From positions 35,275,365-35,339,364 of the forward strand of contig CM068384.1 in NCBI GenBank assembly GCA_034770075.1: a stretch of DNA of 64,000 bases, written 5' to 3'. The translations under genes and the position numbers were made by a program. Shown piece by piece: positions 10,042 to 25,000 of this stretch (position 1 is its first letter; each line of letters starts with the position of its first letter). Source of the stretch: Aralia elata (taxonomy: Eukaryota > Streptophyta > Magnoliopsida > Apiales > Araliaceae). The notes beneath the pieces are model-generated. The model made no database searches and was not told the origin of the DNA. It was given only the letters and a program-made list of their open reading frames with translations.

Positions 10042-13000
10042 ATGGAGAGCTTAGCGCAGTTAGAAGCTTTGTGTGAGAGGCTCTACAATTCACAGGACTC
10101 AGCTGAACGAGCTCATGCCGAGAATGCTCTAAAATGTTTTTCATCAAATGTTGACTACATTTCACAATGCCAGTACATATTGGACAATTCCTTGACTCCT
10201 TATGCATTGATTATGGCTAGTTCCAGTTTGCTGAAGCAAGTGACTGAACATAGTCTCTCCTTACAGCTCCGTCTTGATATCCGTAATATTTGTTCTCCTT
10301 GAGTTTCTTCCTAGTTTCTTCAAGGCTTATATATTTTCGGGGAGTTAATGCCACATGTTGCACTAATCTGCCTAATGTTTTGATTTCCCTCACTTTAATT
10401 ACAATAATATATGATCATGACTCACCTGTTGACTCATACATGTGTTTTTCCTATACTTTAAATTAGAAACATTTATAATAAATTAATGTTTGAGATATAC
10501 ATTCAGCTTCTACTTTCCATGTACTTCTATATCTTTGTTATGCAACTCTGAATCTATTTTCTTGATTTTCGAAGGAAACTATCTCATAAACTATCTGGCC
10601 AGTAGAGGACCTGAATTGCAGTCCTTTGTGACTGGATCGCTAATTCAACTTTTATGCCGAATTACCAAGTATGGGTGGTTTGACGACGATAGATTCAGAG
10701 AAGTAGTTAAAGAGTCGATGAATTTCTTGAGCCAGGTAATGTCTCACGCATTTGCTGTGTTTAGTTGTAGAAGTCCATTTATTGCATGTATAATGCTTTA
10801 TGTGTGACTTATCAAAAAAAAAAAAAACAACGAACTTTATGTGTGGTTTCTATGAAATTTTGTCAGTAAGCAGTCTAACTTGGAGTCGGGCATATTTTGG
10901 CGTTTGAAATTTTCACCCTTTTTATTATTTTTCCCATGTAGCTCTTCATATACTAAATCATAATCTTGTTTATTGCTAGAATCAAGCATAAAGGTATTAT
11001 CTAACATAGGATGGATCTATCTTGGGCCAGGGCTCTGTATAAGGTTTTCGAGTAGCAAATATAGCTTTTTTTTAATAGGAAAAGAAAAAATGGTGGATTG
11101 ATGATTAGTGGGGTATTGGTAAGTTCTTACCTACATTAATTTGTGAAGGGGGAATACAAGTCCTTCTGTTGACCCTTGTAATTAATGTCTTGATCATGTT
11201 GATCCCAAATGATGTCAGTGTTAGTTTTATTGATGGGTGTATAGTGGGTATGATATAGTAGGACAAGCATGGAAAACAAGTTACTTGAAATTCTGAAGCA
11301 GAAAAGAATCCGAGCAACTACCAAAATGGGTTATAGGAATGATGGATTTAGTGGTCAGAAATCAGAATTTGACAAATCAAGGGTTGTTGATGTATAACAA
11401 AGGGGAACGAGTTTGGGGCTGAATTATGACAAAGAGGGGACAATCAAGAACCTGTCATTCTATGCTTGCTAATTGGAATGGAGTGTCTATCTATGCATCT
11501 CTTAGGCTTTTTCCATGGGAGCTTTTTGAGGCCCTTCTTTCTTTGATTTACAAAGGGATTGGCGAGCAGTGCATCATTGATGTCGGTATGGTCTTTCTTC
11601 GTTGTGTTGTTTCCTTTTATTTTTCATTTTGGGTGAACTGGTGAAGGCTAGGAGTATTCAGATCTTGCAAGTTGACACTGCTTGATGTTTTCTGGACTAC
11701 ATAAAAAGGTGTAATAATGGGTTAAAATTGTCGGAGGTTACTTGCGTTGGCTGAAAAATCATATACTCCATCAGAAAAATTGTTTCATCCCCAGTAAACA
11801 CTAACTTCAAGAGTGGGAGCCGTCAAAACTTTCACGAATTCACCTAAGTGTACTGTGCGGAGAACGTGTTCTGGTAATAATTAATATTGAAAACTTTTTA
11901 CAAGTTCTCATTGGAATTGACTGTCTTATCATTATGTAAACTTATTTTGCATTTAATTTAAATTCCTATGCATCGTTTTTGCATATGTTGCGTCTATGCT
12001 TTGCTTCTTTCTTAACAGAGTGGTATTTTTGAAGAGAGCGTGTATTTGACACTTCAATTTCGAGGAAATACTTGTTTGTTAAAACTCCGGGTGTACTATG
12101 CTTATTGATGCAAGTTTCTCACATTTTTTTTCCTAATCAGGCAACTTCAGATCACTATGCTATTGGATTAAAGATATTGAATCAGCTTGTTTGTGAGATG
12201 AATCAGGTTAGTAATTTTCACCTTTTCTCCAATTTTGTCAACACAGTGAAGAAACTATGGTTACGGAAAAGGAAATAATATTTATTATTAGTTAGTACTG
12301 TTACATCCCCTTATGTGGTTGATCAAAACATCCTTTCCTACAAAGTCGAGTGTTATATTCGCAGAAATGTTATACCACATATTTGTTGTTTATGTAAAGA
12401 AACAGAATGGATAGGATTATAGCCCCCATGATTTTCTTAAAAAAACTTATACTGTGGGTCTTGAATACATGTTTCTTGTCAAGTTGGGCAAATACTTTGT
12501 GTTCTAACCACACTGTAACAAGTGTTATGGTTAGTGAGACTGTTAGTGTTTATGTCGAGGAACATTTATGTATTTGTATACATACCGAATTCAAAATAAA
12601 TGACTGTGACAGCTAGCATAAATGTTTAAGCTCTCAATTCATTTAATTCTTTCTCCTTTTTAAAGTATAAAGTGTGAAAACAACCTCTGGGATCCTATAA
12701 ACAAGGATTTCCATCAATATAGAGAAAGTAATGAGGCGGAAACCCTAATTAATTTGGTTTTCAGTTTGATCATCATTGCATCTGCTGTCCAATGGTTGTC
12801 ACCAACCCTTGGATGTGACATTGTCAGTTGTGAACTTGCGAACCTTGGGACCTATCACATCATCACCATTTTCTTGAGAATTACTTGGGGAAAACCTAAT
12901 GGAGAACCCACATCCACCTCCTAAATGTCCTCATAATCATTTCCGCATTCCTGTTGTAGTTTGATAATTGAACTCAATCTCCCTAACAAACAGTCTGCCA

Positions 13001-16000
13001 AGTTATATGTTCGCTAAATAACTCTTGAATGTGAACTTTCAGCCAAACCCAGGGTTGCCTTCAACACATCATCGAAGAGTTGCCTGCTCCTTTAGGGATC
13101 ATTCCCTTTTTCAGATTTTCCAGATATCTCTAACTTCATTGCGCCAACTGAAAAATGATGGTAATATGCTAATTTTTCCCCCGTCATTCATTTTCTTGGC
13201 CAACATTTCATTTGATTTCTTTGTTTTTCTAGAATTATTAAGCTTGAACCAAAGTGTGACCTTGAGGTTGTTCCTTGTTGGAGCTGCCACCCTGGGGGCA
13301 TTTGATTGCTTTGTTGGTGTTTCTCATGGATTTTCACGAATTCTTATTTGTGACATGCAGTTGTAAACCGCTTGCAAGAGTTGGCACTTTCTCTTTCACT
13401 CAAATGTTTATCTTTCGATTTTGTTGGGACATCAATTGATGAAAGTTCAGAAGAGTTTGGTACAGTTCAGGTAATTTTTTTAGTAATTAATTAGTATAAA
13501 ATATATCTGTAAAGAATATAATCTTGTGGTACCATGTCTTTTGATTACTGAGTTCGGTATGCGTTAATCTTTAAAAATCATTTAGACTTATGGTGAATTT
13601 GCAGATTCCATCTTCTTGGAAACCAGTATTAGAGGATCCTGAAACACTGCAGATATTTTTTGACTACTATGGAATCACAAAGCCTCCTCTATCAAAAGAG
13701 GTCACTAAATTTATGCTTATACATAATTTATAGATTACAGATTTAAAATGGTCACCTGAAAATATGTTTACTTGTATGTGTTTTGGAGTTTTTTATACAT
13801 TTCTATCAAAAAGTGTTCTTGCATTACCTTTTCTTCTTGACTCAAAAGCTTATAGTGAATTAGTGATACATTTGCTCTTGAAATTGTTTAATTTTGCTAG
13901 TTGAACAATACTTTATTTTTATCACCTAGTTTTTTCCGATGGTAATTGATATAAGGAAGAGTTATTGACTTTCATTTGATGGTATTTTTTTTTCTCATAG
14001 TTTTTTGTTGAATATCTATTATCTCTTACAGTCTTACTTGCATGGATTTCGGTCCTTCTGGATTTTCCTTTTAGTAGAATATTTCAGCTGGCAAATAAGA
14101 TATTTCAGTCCGTAACTTTATTCTTATAAGAGTATATGTGTAGGTGATGACATGATTAGTTTGCACATAGTAATTAATATAAGATGTTTAAATGCTCGAA
14201 GCCTCGAACCTATTGACAAGCTTAGGATAATAATTTAAGTGAACATTGATACTTTGGGGATGGGATCATATTTCAAATTCTTTATGGCCTTCAGCGACGG
14301 GTGCTTTTAGGCTCTGTTTGTTTCTTGTTAAACCATTTTTGGAGAAGGTTTTCCGGAATATTTTTTTCAAATGAAAACAATTTCAGTGAAAATGATATAT
14401 TTTCCATTGTTTGTTGACAAATTGGAAAACGAGACTGAAAATAGGATGAGAGAGTGAAAATCATGGCATAATATAATTCAAAGTACTCTTTCTAGGGTGC
14501 ACTATCCTCAACCTGGATTTCTAGTGTTGATTTAACATTTTTCAGTTTTTGATGAGCTATGTACATATTAAGATTCTGACAATGAAAATATATTGTTTCA
14601 ATGTTTGTAGTTGAATATTATATGCATTTCTTGTTAATTATTGCTAGATCTATGTTAATATCTGCTTCTTATATTCCTAATGCTCATCCCCCCTCTTTTG
14701 GGATCTTAAACCATTCTTCTTTGTTTTTCATCAAGAATGTTTTTGAGCCTTTTCTTTTCTTTGATTCTTTCACCCAGGCACTGGAGTGTTTAGTGAGATT
14801 AGCTTCTGTAAGACGCTCCTTGTTCACAAATGATGCTGCTCGCTCTAAGTTCTTGGCCCATCTAATGACAGGAACCAAAGAAATTTTACAAACAGGGCAA
14901 GGTATGCGAGCTTGTTGAATTCTCAGACTGGTGCGTGTAGTTCCTACTTAATATAGTTATATATACTGATGTGCCTCTTTATTTTCTTTTGAGTTCCTCT
15001 GCTGTTCTGACAGAAAGATGATCTATTGATATCATTCCCTTTTCTTTATGTTGCCCCTTAACCTTTCATTAAGCTTCAAGTTGTTCCTGAAACCAGAAGA
15101 CCTAAGAGAACAATAGAAAATCCTATGCCAAAAGACCTTATCAGCCCCTAACATCAGAGGACCAGAACTAGCATATGAAAACAGATCCTGAAAGCAGCTC
15201 CCATATCCAAACAAGAAACCAATAAACCAAGACAAAGTCTTATATCAAATCCCCAAAGAGAGGGAACTCAGAATGTCCACAAAGCAACCTTGCCTTGGAA
15301 GAAGAACATATCATGAATTTGAAAAGGAAGCAAACTCATTAACAGATACCCCAGCTTAGCCTCTTTGAACTCCTTGTTATCTTAAGTCCTAATGTTTATC
15401 TCCGTCCAACCAAATCAGTAAACACTGTGGTACCGAATTTGACTTCTTTCTTTTAGGATTCTTGCTTCACTCCAAGCTCCCAGAAAAGATGGCACAGAGG
15501 CTGGAATAACCCACATTACCCCAAATTAAACTCGGACATCAAAGCTCCCTTACCACTACTCATTAAAGAAGAAGATGATCCACGGTCTCTTAGGCCTGAA
15601 GATACATATTATAGCTGTTCACTCACACTTTTCCCCTTTGCCTAAGATTAACCCCTTGAGAATTGCTCCCCATGCCGACATCCATATAGAAGAAACATTC
15701 TAGCAGGAACACCGGCCTTCCAAGTGCCCTTCCATGGAAGCTCAAACCTTCCTTCAAAATATTATAGTACCACTTAAGAGTTCAACCCTTCATTGCCCCT
15801 TCCACCTCATCCCATTTCCGTGTTCACGAGCAAACCTTGCCACTGCCAGCGAATCTGGAAGATCAGCCGCCTTTTCTAAATCCCAATCATGAAATATACT
15901 CCTAAACCTTGAATCCTTGATTTCCAGACAGCTGCCCCGTCTTCTAACATATACTCATCAATTCTAGCTTCCACATCTAAACCTCTATTGAACAAGTTGG

Positions 16001-19000
16001 GGAATCTGACCAACTGCAGCATTATCACCATACCAAATTCTTGATTGCTTTTTGCTATTTCTTATGTGGCCCTTGTCAGCTAATGTATAAAAGTATGTGT
16101 AAACTACTATATGTATAATTTTCTTATATTGAATTTTCATTTGCCTTTTGCTAGCAAGAGGTAATTTGTTTATTAGCTGCATTGTTATATAGTTGTTGAA
16201 ACCTGATGTTGCTGATTATCCTGATTATTAACTATGGTAATATAAACCATGGCGTGTATAGTTTATACCATGAGCTTGTCCTTGGTTCTTCTATTATTCT
16301 TCTCAATCTGCACCCCTCATTTACAAATTTTGTGGTTGACTGGGAAATCAGGTCTTGCTGATCATGATAATTACCATGAGTATTGCCGTCTTTTAGGGCG
16401 ATTCAGAGTAAATTATCAGGTACATTTTTGTTTGAATGATAATTATCCTACCCGAATATTGTACTTAATCTGATATTTTGATTGCATACATTTATAAAAG
16501 TATTTTAAGAGCAATGTTGTGTGACACAATCGATAATTAGCTTCATTTTTAGCGCTCCTATGAATTGAATTTAACGTGGAATTTTTTTAATAGAAAAGAG
16601 AATTTATTAGAAAAAAGAGTTACAAAATGATAAGCGGAAAGTGAAAAAAAATATAAATCCCTTAGAAGAAGAGGGCTGTCCTCCAGTCCTGCAAATTTGA
16701 ACGCAAAATCCCTCCAAAAGCACCCACTGCTGAAGGACACAAAGCAGGCAGAAAAATGAGCCTGTCCCAAAGGAGATAAATAGAGATGAACTGGTCATTA
16801 ATAATCCGTACATTCGTCTCCGTGCAAATACTGCAAAGCAATCACATTTCAGAGCACCTTAGCATTTTTCTTCTAACTTAAATCCTTGAAACCTGGTAAG
16901 AAGCAACTCTGCAACTCCCACTGGATAACCCTGACATAAACCAATCCCAAATAACGAACACCATCCACACATGGCAGTGCAGAAGCAAATGAGATCTAGC
17001 CTCACTAGCTTGCGTACAATAACAATCGTTCTGGGACAAAGCTTTCCAGTGCTTGCGCTGCTGAAGCGTATTATTACCATTGAGTCTATCAAGGACCAAA
17101 GGCCAAACAAAAGGTTAATTTTAGAGGGATCTTTTGCCTTGCAAATATAATTGGCCGAAGGAAATCCCATTGTTGAATTAGGACCAACAAAATAAGAAAA
17201 CAAGAACTTGCGAGAGAAATCCCCAAATGAATCCATAGTCCAAAGACACTTATCAGATAAAGTGGATAACAAGTACGAACCAAGTAATAGGAGTGAAGTG
17301 AAATCAATAGCTTCAGTCATTCAAATTACTAAATAAATGAAAGTTTTAAGACACTACATCCGCAGTGGTTGAAACATTTCGGCCACGAGCAGTGCACATT
17401 ATATGGAGAGACAACAGATAGTATAATATGGAAAATTCCGCAATTAAAAATCATCCTAAAAGTGAATATTTGCCATTTTTAACCCCATATTGACCCAAAG
17501 AGAAGCAATATATGAACCTGAGTGATAAACTTTCAGGGACTAGTGAATAACATGGAGGGACATGAGGTTCTAAAGGAACCTGCCACAACCACTTAAACAC
17601 AAAAGATAGGTTTTAGAGGCCAAATTTTCAAGGCCTAAATCCCCTCCTCACTGGCCGACATATCTCCCAAATGACCAAATGGTCCTTCTAATTATCCCTG
17701 CTCCAGACCATAATTATAAAAGGAAAAAGGCATGCTAAGGCCTAAAGGTCTCCCCAGAGAGGCACCAGGCGAGGCGTGCAACTCATCAACGTGAGGCACA
17801 TATCAAAAACACCAATATATACATATATATTTTCAGCAATAAAGTATGCTATGATATAAATTGACAATATATGGCATAAATACACACTAAAACATATTAA
17901 AGAAGAAAAATAGGGAAAGGGAAAAAGGAAGGGAAAGAATGGGTTTTAGACGAAGGGAGAAAATAGAAGAAAAAAGGGGGAAGAAAAAAGAGAGGAAGAA
18001 TTTAAGGGGTAAGAAAAAACAGAGGAATAGAAAAGGATAAGAAAAAATAAAGGATGATAAAACGGGGGAGAAAAGAGATAAAAAAGGAAGAAGGGGGGGG
18101 GGTTGAAGAAGAAAATACAGGGGAAGAGGGAAAGAGAAGAAGATGAAAAAAATATTACCTGGAGCCCTGTTTTAGATGACTTTAATGATAGGTGAAGGTT
18201 GATCGATATTCAAAACATCCAAACTAACATTTGGGCATTAAAAAAAATGAAATCACCTGCATCCCACAAGATTTTAATTTTATGATTACATTTTCCATAT
18301 TATCTAGTATTTGTCCAGGTCATCTCCGAGTAAGCAAAATTTAATGGCCACATATGGATATCCAAACAAAATATGAACAGGTCACCCGTCACCCATGTCA
18401 GGTTTTACAGGCTTATTTGAAATAAAAAGAAGTTCAAGACGAAAACGAGATTAAAAGTACAAGGGAAAAAACTGCAATTAGGCATTAAATAATAAATAAA
18501 CAAGCAATGCACACTCGACACTCGGTCACACTCACAGACCAGTGAACTTTTGTGATGCGATTGCCAATGCTTTTACCTTTTCTCAAGTTATTTTGTGAGA
18601 CAACAATATGTTAATTATGTTGATGGGTATTAAACATCTTCAATATGATATCATGGTTGGACTGATGATTGGATTGTGATATCTGTTACAGTTGTCAGAG
18701 CTTGTTAATGTGGAGGACTACAGTGATTGGATACGTTTAGTTGCAGAGTTCACATCGAAGTCCTTGCAGTCCTGGCAGGTGGACTGTTGTCAAGATGTTT
18801 ATTATTATGAGAGAACATTTGCTTTTTTCTATTAGCTGTTAGTATAAAAAAATAAAAAAGGATGGGCAAATGAGTATTGAAAGAAAGCTCCTTGACCTTG
18901 TTAGTTTTTCTTGTGGTGGTGATTCCATATCTTTTTGGTGGGGGTGGCGGGGCGTGGGGAAGAAGGTCCACCAACCTGTGGGCTGATGTGCTGATTCCCT

Positions 19001-22000
19001 TCCTTTCATGTCTTATTGCAGTGGGCCAGCAGCAGTGTATACTACCTTTTAGGTCTTTGGTCCAGGTTGGTGACATCTGTACCATATCTGAAGGGTGATG
19101 CACCCAGCTTGCTTGACGAATTTGTGCCCAAGATTACTGAAGGATTCATCACATCAAGATTTGATTCTGTGCAGGTACAGCGAGACTGCTTTCTCTGAAT
19201 TTTATACTGGAGTTTTTCTTAAAGATCTAATATTTTTTATTGCATCTTTTCCTTAACATATACTTTTGCTTCCTATGTATGTACAGGCTGGTTTCCCAGA
19301 TGACCTTTCCGAGAATCCACTGGACAATGTTGAGCTTCTTCAGGATCAGCTTGATTGCTTTCCCTACCTTTGCCGGTTTCAGGTATACTACATATGTCGA
19401 ATGTGCTTGATGATCACTAAATTCGTTAAATCTAACTGGTTTATGAATGAACTTCTTTCTCCCGATTGGCAGTACGAAAGCAGTAGTTTGTATATTATAA
19501 ACATCGTGGAGCCTATTCTACATATATACACGGTATGTTGACTTTTGGTGTTATACAGTGCTTGTAGATGTAACTTACCAATCACTGATTAAACTCATCA
19601 ATAGGAAAGAGCAAAACTCCAGACAGGCGATACGAGTGATTTGTCTGTGATTGAAGCCAAACTTACTTGGGTTGTTCACATAATCGCTGCTATTCTGAAA
19701 ATAAAACAGTGTACTGGTTGCAGGTGAGTAGATCTGCCCCTTTATTTGTAGTAGGATCCTTCGTTGGCAGTATAACAATCAGTCTACGTTGATTTTGTAT
19801 TATGCAGTGCGGACTCACAAGAAGTAATTGATGCAGAACTTTCAGCTCGTGTTTTGCGTTTAATTAGTGCAACTGACAGTGGGTTACACAGTCAGGTAGA
19901 TTAGCATAAAAAGAGTTTGTTTTCTGTTAGCTAAACTATATACATGTATCTTCAGACATTTGTGAAATGGATAAAGATAAACTTCAGCTGTCTAATGCCA
20001 ATTGATTTATTCGTTTGGAATATAAAAAAGTTGTCTTGTGTATGGGTGATAGGATGAAATGACATTCTGGACTTGCTTATTGGTCTTTATGTTTATGATC
20101 GTGTAATATTGAGATTATGCGAGGTTGACAACACTAATATCTTTAGATGTGGAAAAAGGAGGTTGTAGTTGTTTAGTACCAAACCTTGTTGGCAATTTAT
20201 AGAAACTCCTCCAAGGACTAACATTGAACAGGTTGAAAGCATAGACGTAGAACCAAGCATCAATCAAACTGAACATAATGAAATTCCAGCGGAAGATATC
20301 AAGGACGCAAAGCAATAAACCGAACATATTGAACCCAATTTCGACGCTGTTGGTTGTGTAAAACCTAAAGTCACTCTTAAATTGTCTATAGCAAAGAGAA
20401 TAAAGAGGTTCAACCAAAGTGACAGACGAAGTTGCAGTAAGGAGGAGGAAGAAAATAGCATCCTTGGTGGTTGTGACTATAAATTTTGGAAGCTCTATAT
20501 TTTCCTAATGAAAGTTGTAGTACTGCCTGAGCCCTTATGAAAATGATAGTAACGTTGAAGAACATGGGGAAATAAGTGATGATCATATTTAGGACATGTT
20601 GATGCTTGCAAGAATCATTAACAGTTGGAGAGGCAACAGCTGAATCTTACGAAAAGAGGCCCATGATTGAGCAACTAATGTAGGTCAAGGTATTGAAACG
20701 ATTGTTAGTCAAATTACAAATGTAGGTGTCAAAGGAACTGACAGAAGGGAAAAAGTTGATCCAACTTTACTAAAGATATAATCATTTCTTAGTGAAAATA
20801 ATTTTGCTAAAGGAAGATAGCTCAGAAAGTTTTTTAGTAAATGATGAAGTTGCAGCAGAAGAGAAGATCATCCAGGGTACTTTTGCTGGTGGTAGTTTTC
20901 AGCTTGTTGACCATATAGATTTCTTCGTTCCATAAGGTTTACTGAAGGATCGTTGAACACAAAAGCAATACTTTTATCCGTGCTCTTCCCTCTTTTTTTT
21001 TTTGACTGCTATTAGGAAGCAGTGCTTGAGCATCTTGCTTCAAGTCCTTTCTTTTATCTAATAAGTTATATTATATCTAAAAAATTGTTAATATGAAAGG
21101 GAAAAAAGAAGAGAGAAGAAAGAAGGCAATTTGGGCATAATAATTATTATATAACCTTAACTTAACCAAGTTACAGTCGGAAAATACCAAGTAAAAACCT
21201 TAGCAAGTAGTTATGTTAAGCCTTATGATATGTCTTGAAGTCAGAATTTTCGAACTACATTGTATTTAAGATAGTGAATAAGTCTAAGTAGGATTTGAAC
21301 CTAGGAACTATACTAATCATATTTGTTAGGTAGTCTTTGTGCATTGTATGCTAGCCTATTCTTACCTATTTGTTGCAAATGAAGATCTGGACAGAAGACG
21401 CAAGTCTCTTAAATTTTAAAACTATTTGGTTAATGGGATAAGTGCATGAATAATGTGGTGAAGATCTGGAGTAATGACATATAGTATATATATCTTAAAA
21501 ACTATTGTGAATGAAGATCTGGACAGAAGAACTTTACAGCTTTTAATGCATATGTTTGGCTTTCCAATTTTATCGTCTTGCAAGGGATATAACTCTAGCG
21601 TCTGATTAACATGTATTTCGGGATAATTTGAGAAAGCACTCCTCTGTATATCCTTACTTTTATTATTTATATATGATGACTCCATATACAACACGAGAAA
21701 AAGAAAATTTCTTTTCTTTATCCTTTATTATTATTTTTTAAATAAAAAATATCAGTTTAAATAATACTTTTCATGATTATGTCCAGAGATATGGTCATTT
21801 AAGCAAGCAAAGACTTGATCGGGCGATTCTCACTTTCTTTCAGCATTTTAGAAAATCTTATGTTGGTGATCAGGCCATGCATTCTTCTAAGGTAATAAAA
21901 GTGTGCTTCTTGACTTTGTTATAATGTTATATTTGTTCGCATTTTGAGGTGTTTTTCCTTTTGTTGCAGCAGTTATATGCTCGATTGTCTGACCTTCTCG

Positions 22001-25000
22001 GACTTCATGATCATCTTTTATTACTTAATGTGATTGTTGGAAAAATTGCTACAAATCTAAAGTGCTATACAGAGGTAATATTTCTGTTCTTTCTTCTTCT
22101 GTATTTTTCTTCTGGGATTTAACTTTCTATATTAATTTATTCTTACATGCAGAGTGAGGATGTAATTGATCACACCTTAAGTTTGTTCTTTGAATTGGCA
22201 TCTGGGTTAGTTAAAAACTATCTACTTATATATTCTCTTATGATTGTTTAAACTTTGTCTAATTGTCGTATCGTATATTTACATTTTTCCTGAAGGTATA
22301 TGACCGGAAAGCTACTTCTGAAGTTGGATACCGTCAAATTCATAGTTGCACATCATACTGTAATTCCTTTAACTGTTTATGTTTCTCCTTCATCATTAAG
22401 TTAAATTCTGATTTGATGTCATGTTAAAACGTCTTTGCACCCTTGCCTGAAACTTGCAGAGTGAGCACTTCCCTTTCTTGGAAGAGTATAGATGCTCTCG
22501 CAGCAGAACAACTTTCTTTTACACTATTGGCTGGTTAATATTCACAGAAGACAGCCCTGTGAAATTTAAGTCTTCAATGGAACCACTCTTGCGGGTATCA
22601 TCACTTGTCCGTCTTTCTGTTGGTATTTAGTGTGTTTCTGGTTTTCTGTGTTTCTCTATGGATTGACTTGTGTCAGATAACTACTTTCTTTGATTACTTT
22701 ATGGATATATTATTTCAAGTCAACAGCTTATGTACTATCATATGGAACAGGAAGTGAGCTAGATTTGTCCCCAAGTGAGTGTCACAAATAAGTAAAAGTG
22801 CGGATTAATTAAGATGTAGCAAGTGATATAAGTAAGGATTTAAGATTCAAATAGAGAAAGAGAGACTGTTTGGGAATTAGGGTTTGAACAAGAGTTTGGA
22901 AAAAAGATAGATATACACAGAGAATTTTGAGTTGTATATACAGAGAATATAGAGAGGAGAGAGAGAGATAATAGAATGGCCAAGCCAATTATTTGTTGGG
23001 AATATCCGGCCCATATATGCTCATCTAAAATCACATCTTGACCCAAAAGGTTAACCTGTTAAGTCTATGGTCCATTAAAGCATCCATGTCCTCAATCTTT
23101 TTCCTTCCTATGTGGGGCTTTATTATCACGCTGTACCACAACAATCTCCCCCTTAACGCGTGATCTCTCCATCCGCATCGACACCAAGCTCTCCCTTGAA
23201 CTTTTAACCATACTCTTTTGAGCGTTAGCCCATTATTTCTTCTAGTTACTTCTTCTAGTTGACGAGCCACCCTCTTTATTATCTCTTATTTGATCCACCA
23301 AGAGCCTCTGCCAAGCCCATCAAGTCTCCCTATTTGACGAACTTATCTCTCCATATCTCTTGTTTGATCCACCAAGAGCCTCCTCGAGAAGAGTACATTA
23401 CTTTGCTCAAAGAGTACATAATCCACTAAACATCCATAACTCATTGAGTCTAGCCCATCACCTCTCTACCTAATGACGAGCTCACACTCTTCAATATCTC
23501 TTGTCAAGAGCCAACCAAGAGCCTCTGTAAGAAGAGTCCACCACTTGCTCAATAAATTATTTTTCATCCATCATGCGCAGTCCATGACCCAAGTCTATAG
23601 CCATGGCTCTGATACCAATTGTTGGAAATACCCGGCCCATATATGCTCATTTGAAACCATATCTTGACCCAAAATGTTAACCTGTTAAGTCAATGGTCCA
23701 TTAGAGCATATATGTCCTCAATCTTTCTCCTTATGTTTACTATCACGCGGTACCATAACATTATTCAATTCATAATAATCATTTTTATAACAATAACATT
23801 ATACATGCCTTCTATTTATAGAGCCACTAACCTAAACCAGTATGCTACTATGAACCGTGGATACACCGACTGTCCTAGCTATTTCTAGGAAACTCCACTA
23901 ACCAACAATTAAGTCCCTAGAATTATTTTATTTATACTGATGGCATTTGGCCTTATAAAATATGAATTGGAATGACCAATTTCGTATCTATCTTAAATTT
24001 CTATCTTCTTCTCCATGTTTTCTCATTCTCATAGAAGTTTCGTGTATAAATTCCTCTAAATCGTTACTGTTTGGCTACTACATTGTTACTATTTTATCCA
24101 AATTCTGCAACTAATTTCATTAGTTAGTTAATTCGCTAGTTTTGGACTTGATTAAGGTCAAGCAACTAGGGTTTGGCACATTCTCCCTCAAGTGCGATCC
24201 TCCCTAAAGAGCGCTTTCCTTGCGTGGTTACGGGCTTCTGCGATGGGAGGTTTTTCTGCCTTTAGAGGATTTCTCGTTCTCTTATTTGTTTGGTCTCTCT
24301 GTTCTAATAAATTTTCTTCTTTCATTTAAAAAAAATTAAACTATGAGAGATAAGCCTAGCAAAGTGTGCAGTACTTTTAACATTCCCATCAAGTGCGATC
24401 CCTACTTGCACATGAATAGATAAACCAGGTGCATGATAATGCATCCTGATGCTTAAGCAGAACACAATACTACTGCAGTAACGCAATGGGGTACCAAAAT
24501 GCAAGTGGAAAAACTTGAACTCAAGAACTTGTGGAGTGAGAGCTCTGATACCACACTAAGTTAGTAATTGTTAAAATTTTTTAAAATATTAAATATACAC
24601 CTACATTATCATGTAATGATAATTGCTATTTAGTTATTTTGATTGTATAGTTACCATTGCCAATCTTATTTGATTTTAAAAAATTTGTTGTAGAAAGTTT
24701 CATTTGTGCTTCTGGTGGATACTTTTAACTATTGGGTTGGGAGTGCTTCAGGTTTTTATCAGTTTAGAGTCCACTCCTGATGCAATGTTTCGAACTGATG
24801 CTGTGAAATATGCATTAGTTGGGTTAATGAGAGATCTCAGAGGGATTGCAAATTGGCCACAAATAGGTTCGTTATCATCAAAAGATCTATACCTAATAAG
24901 GATTTTCACTAGTATGTTTATATGACACTTGTTTTCTGTCTTTCAGTCGCAGAAATTATGGACTTTTGTTTGATTGGTTATATCCTGCTCACATGCCAAT

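Noticed and set aside
14310..14480. Possible MITE start (GGCTCTGTTTGTTT) in XPO7 intron 6
   Set aside because: No matching inverted end or target duplication was found.
20222..20470. Charged plus-strand frame in XPO7 intron 14
   Set aside because: Interrupted by a stop, no family recognised and not part of the exportin.
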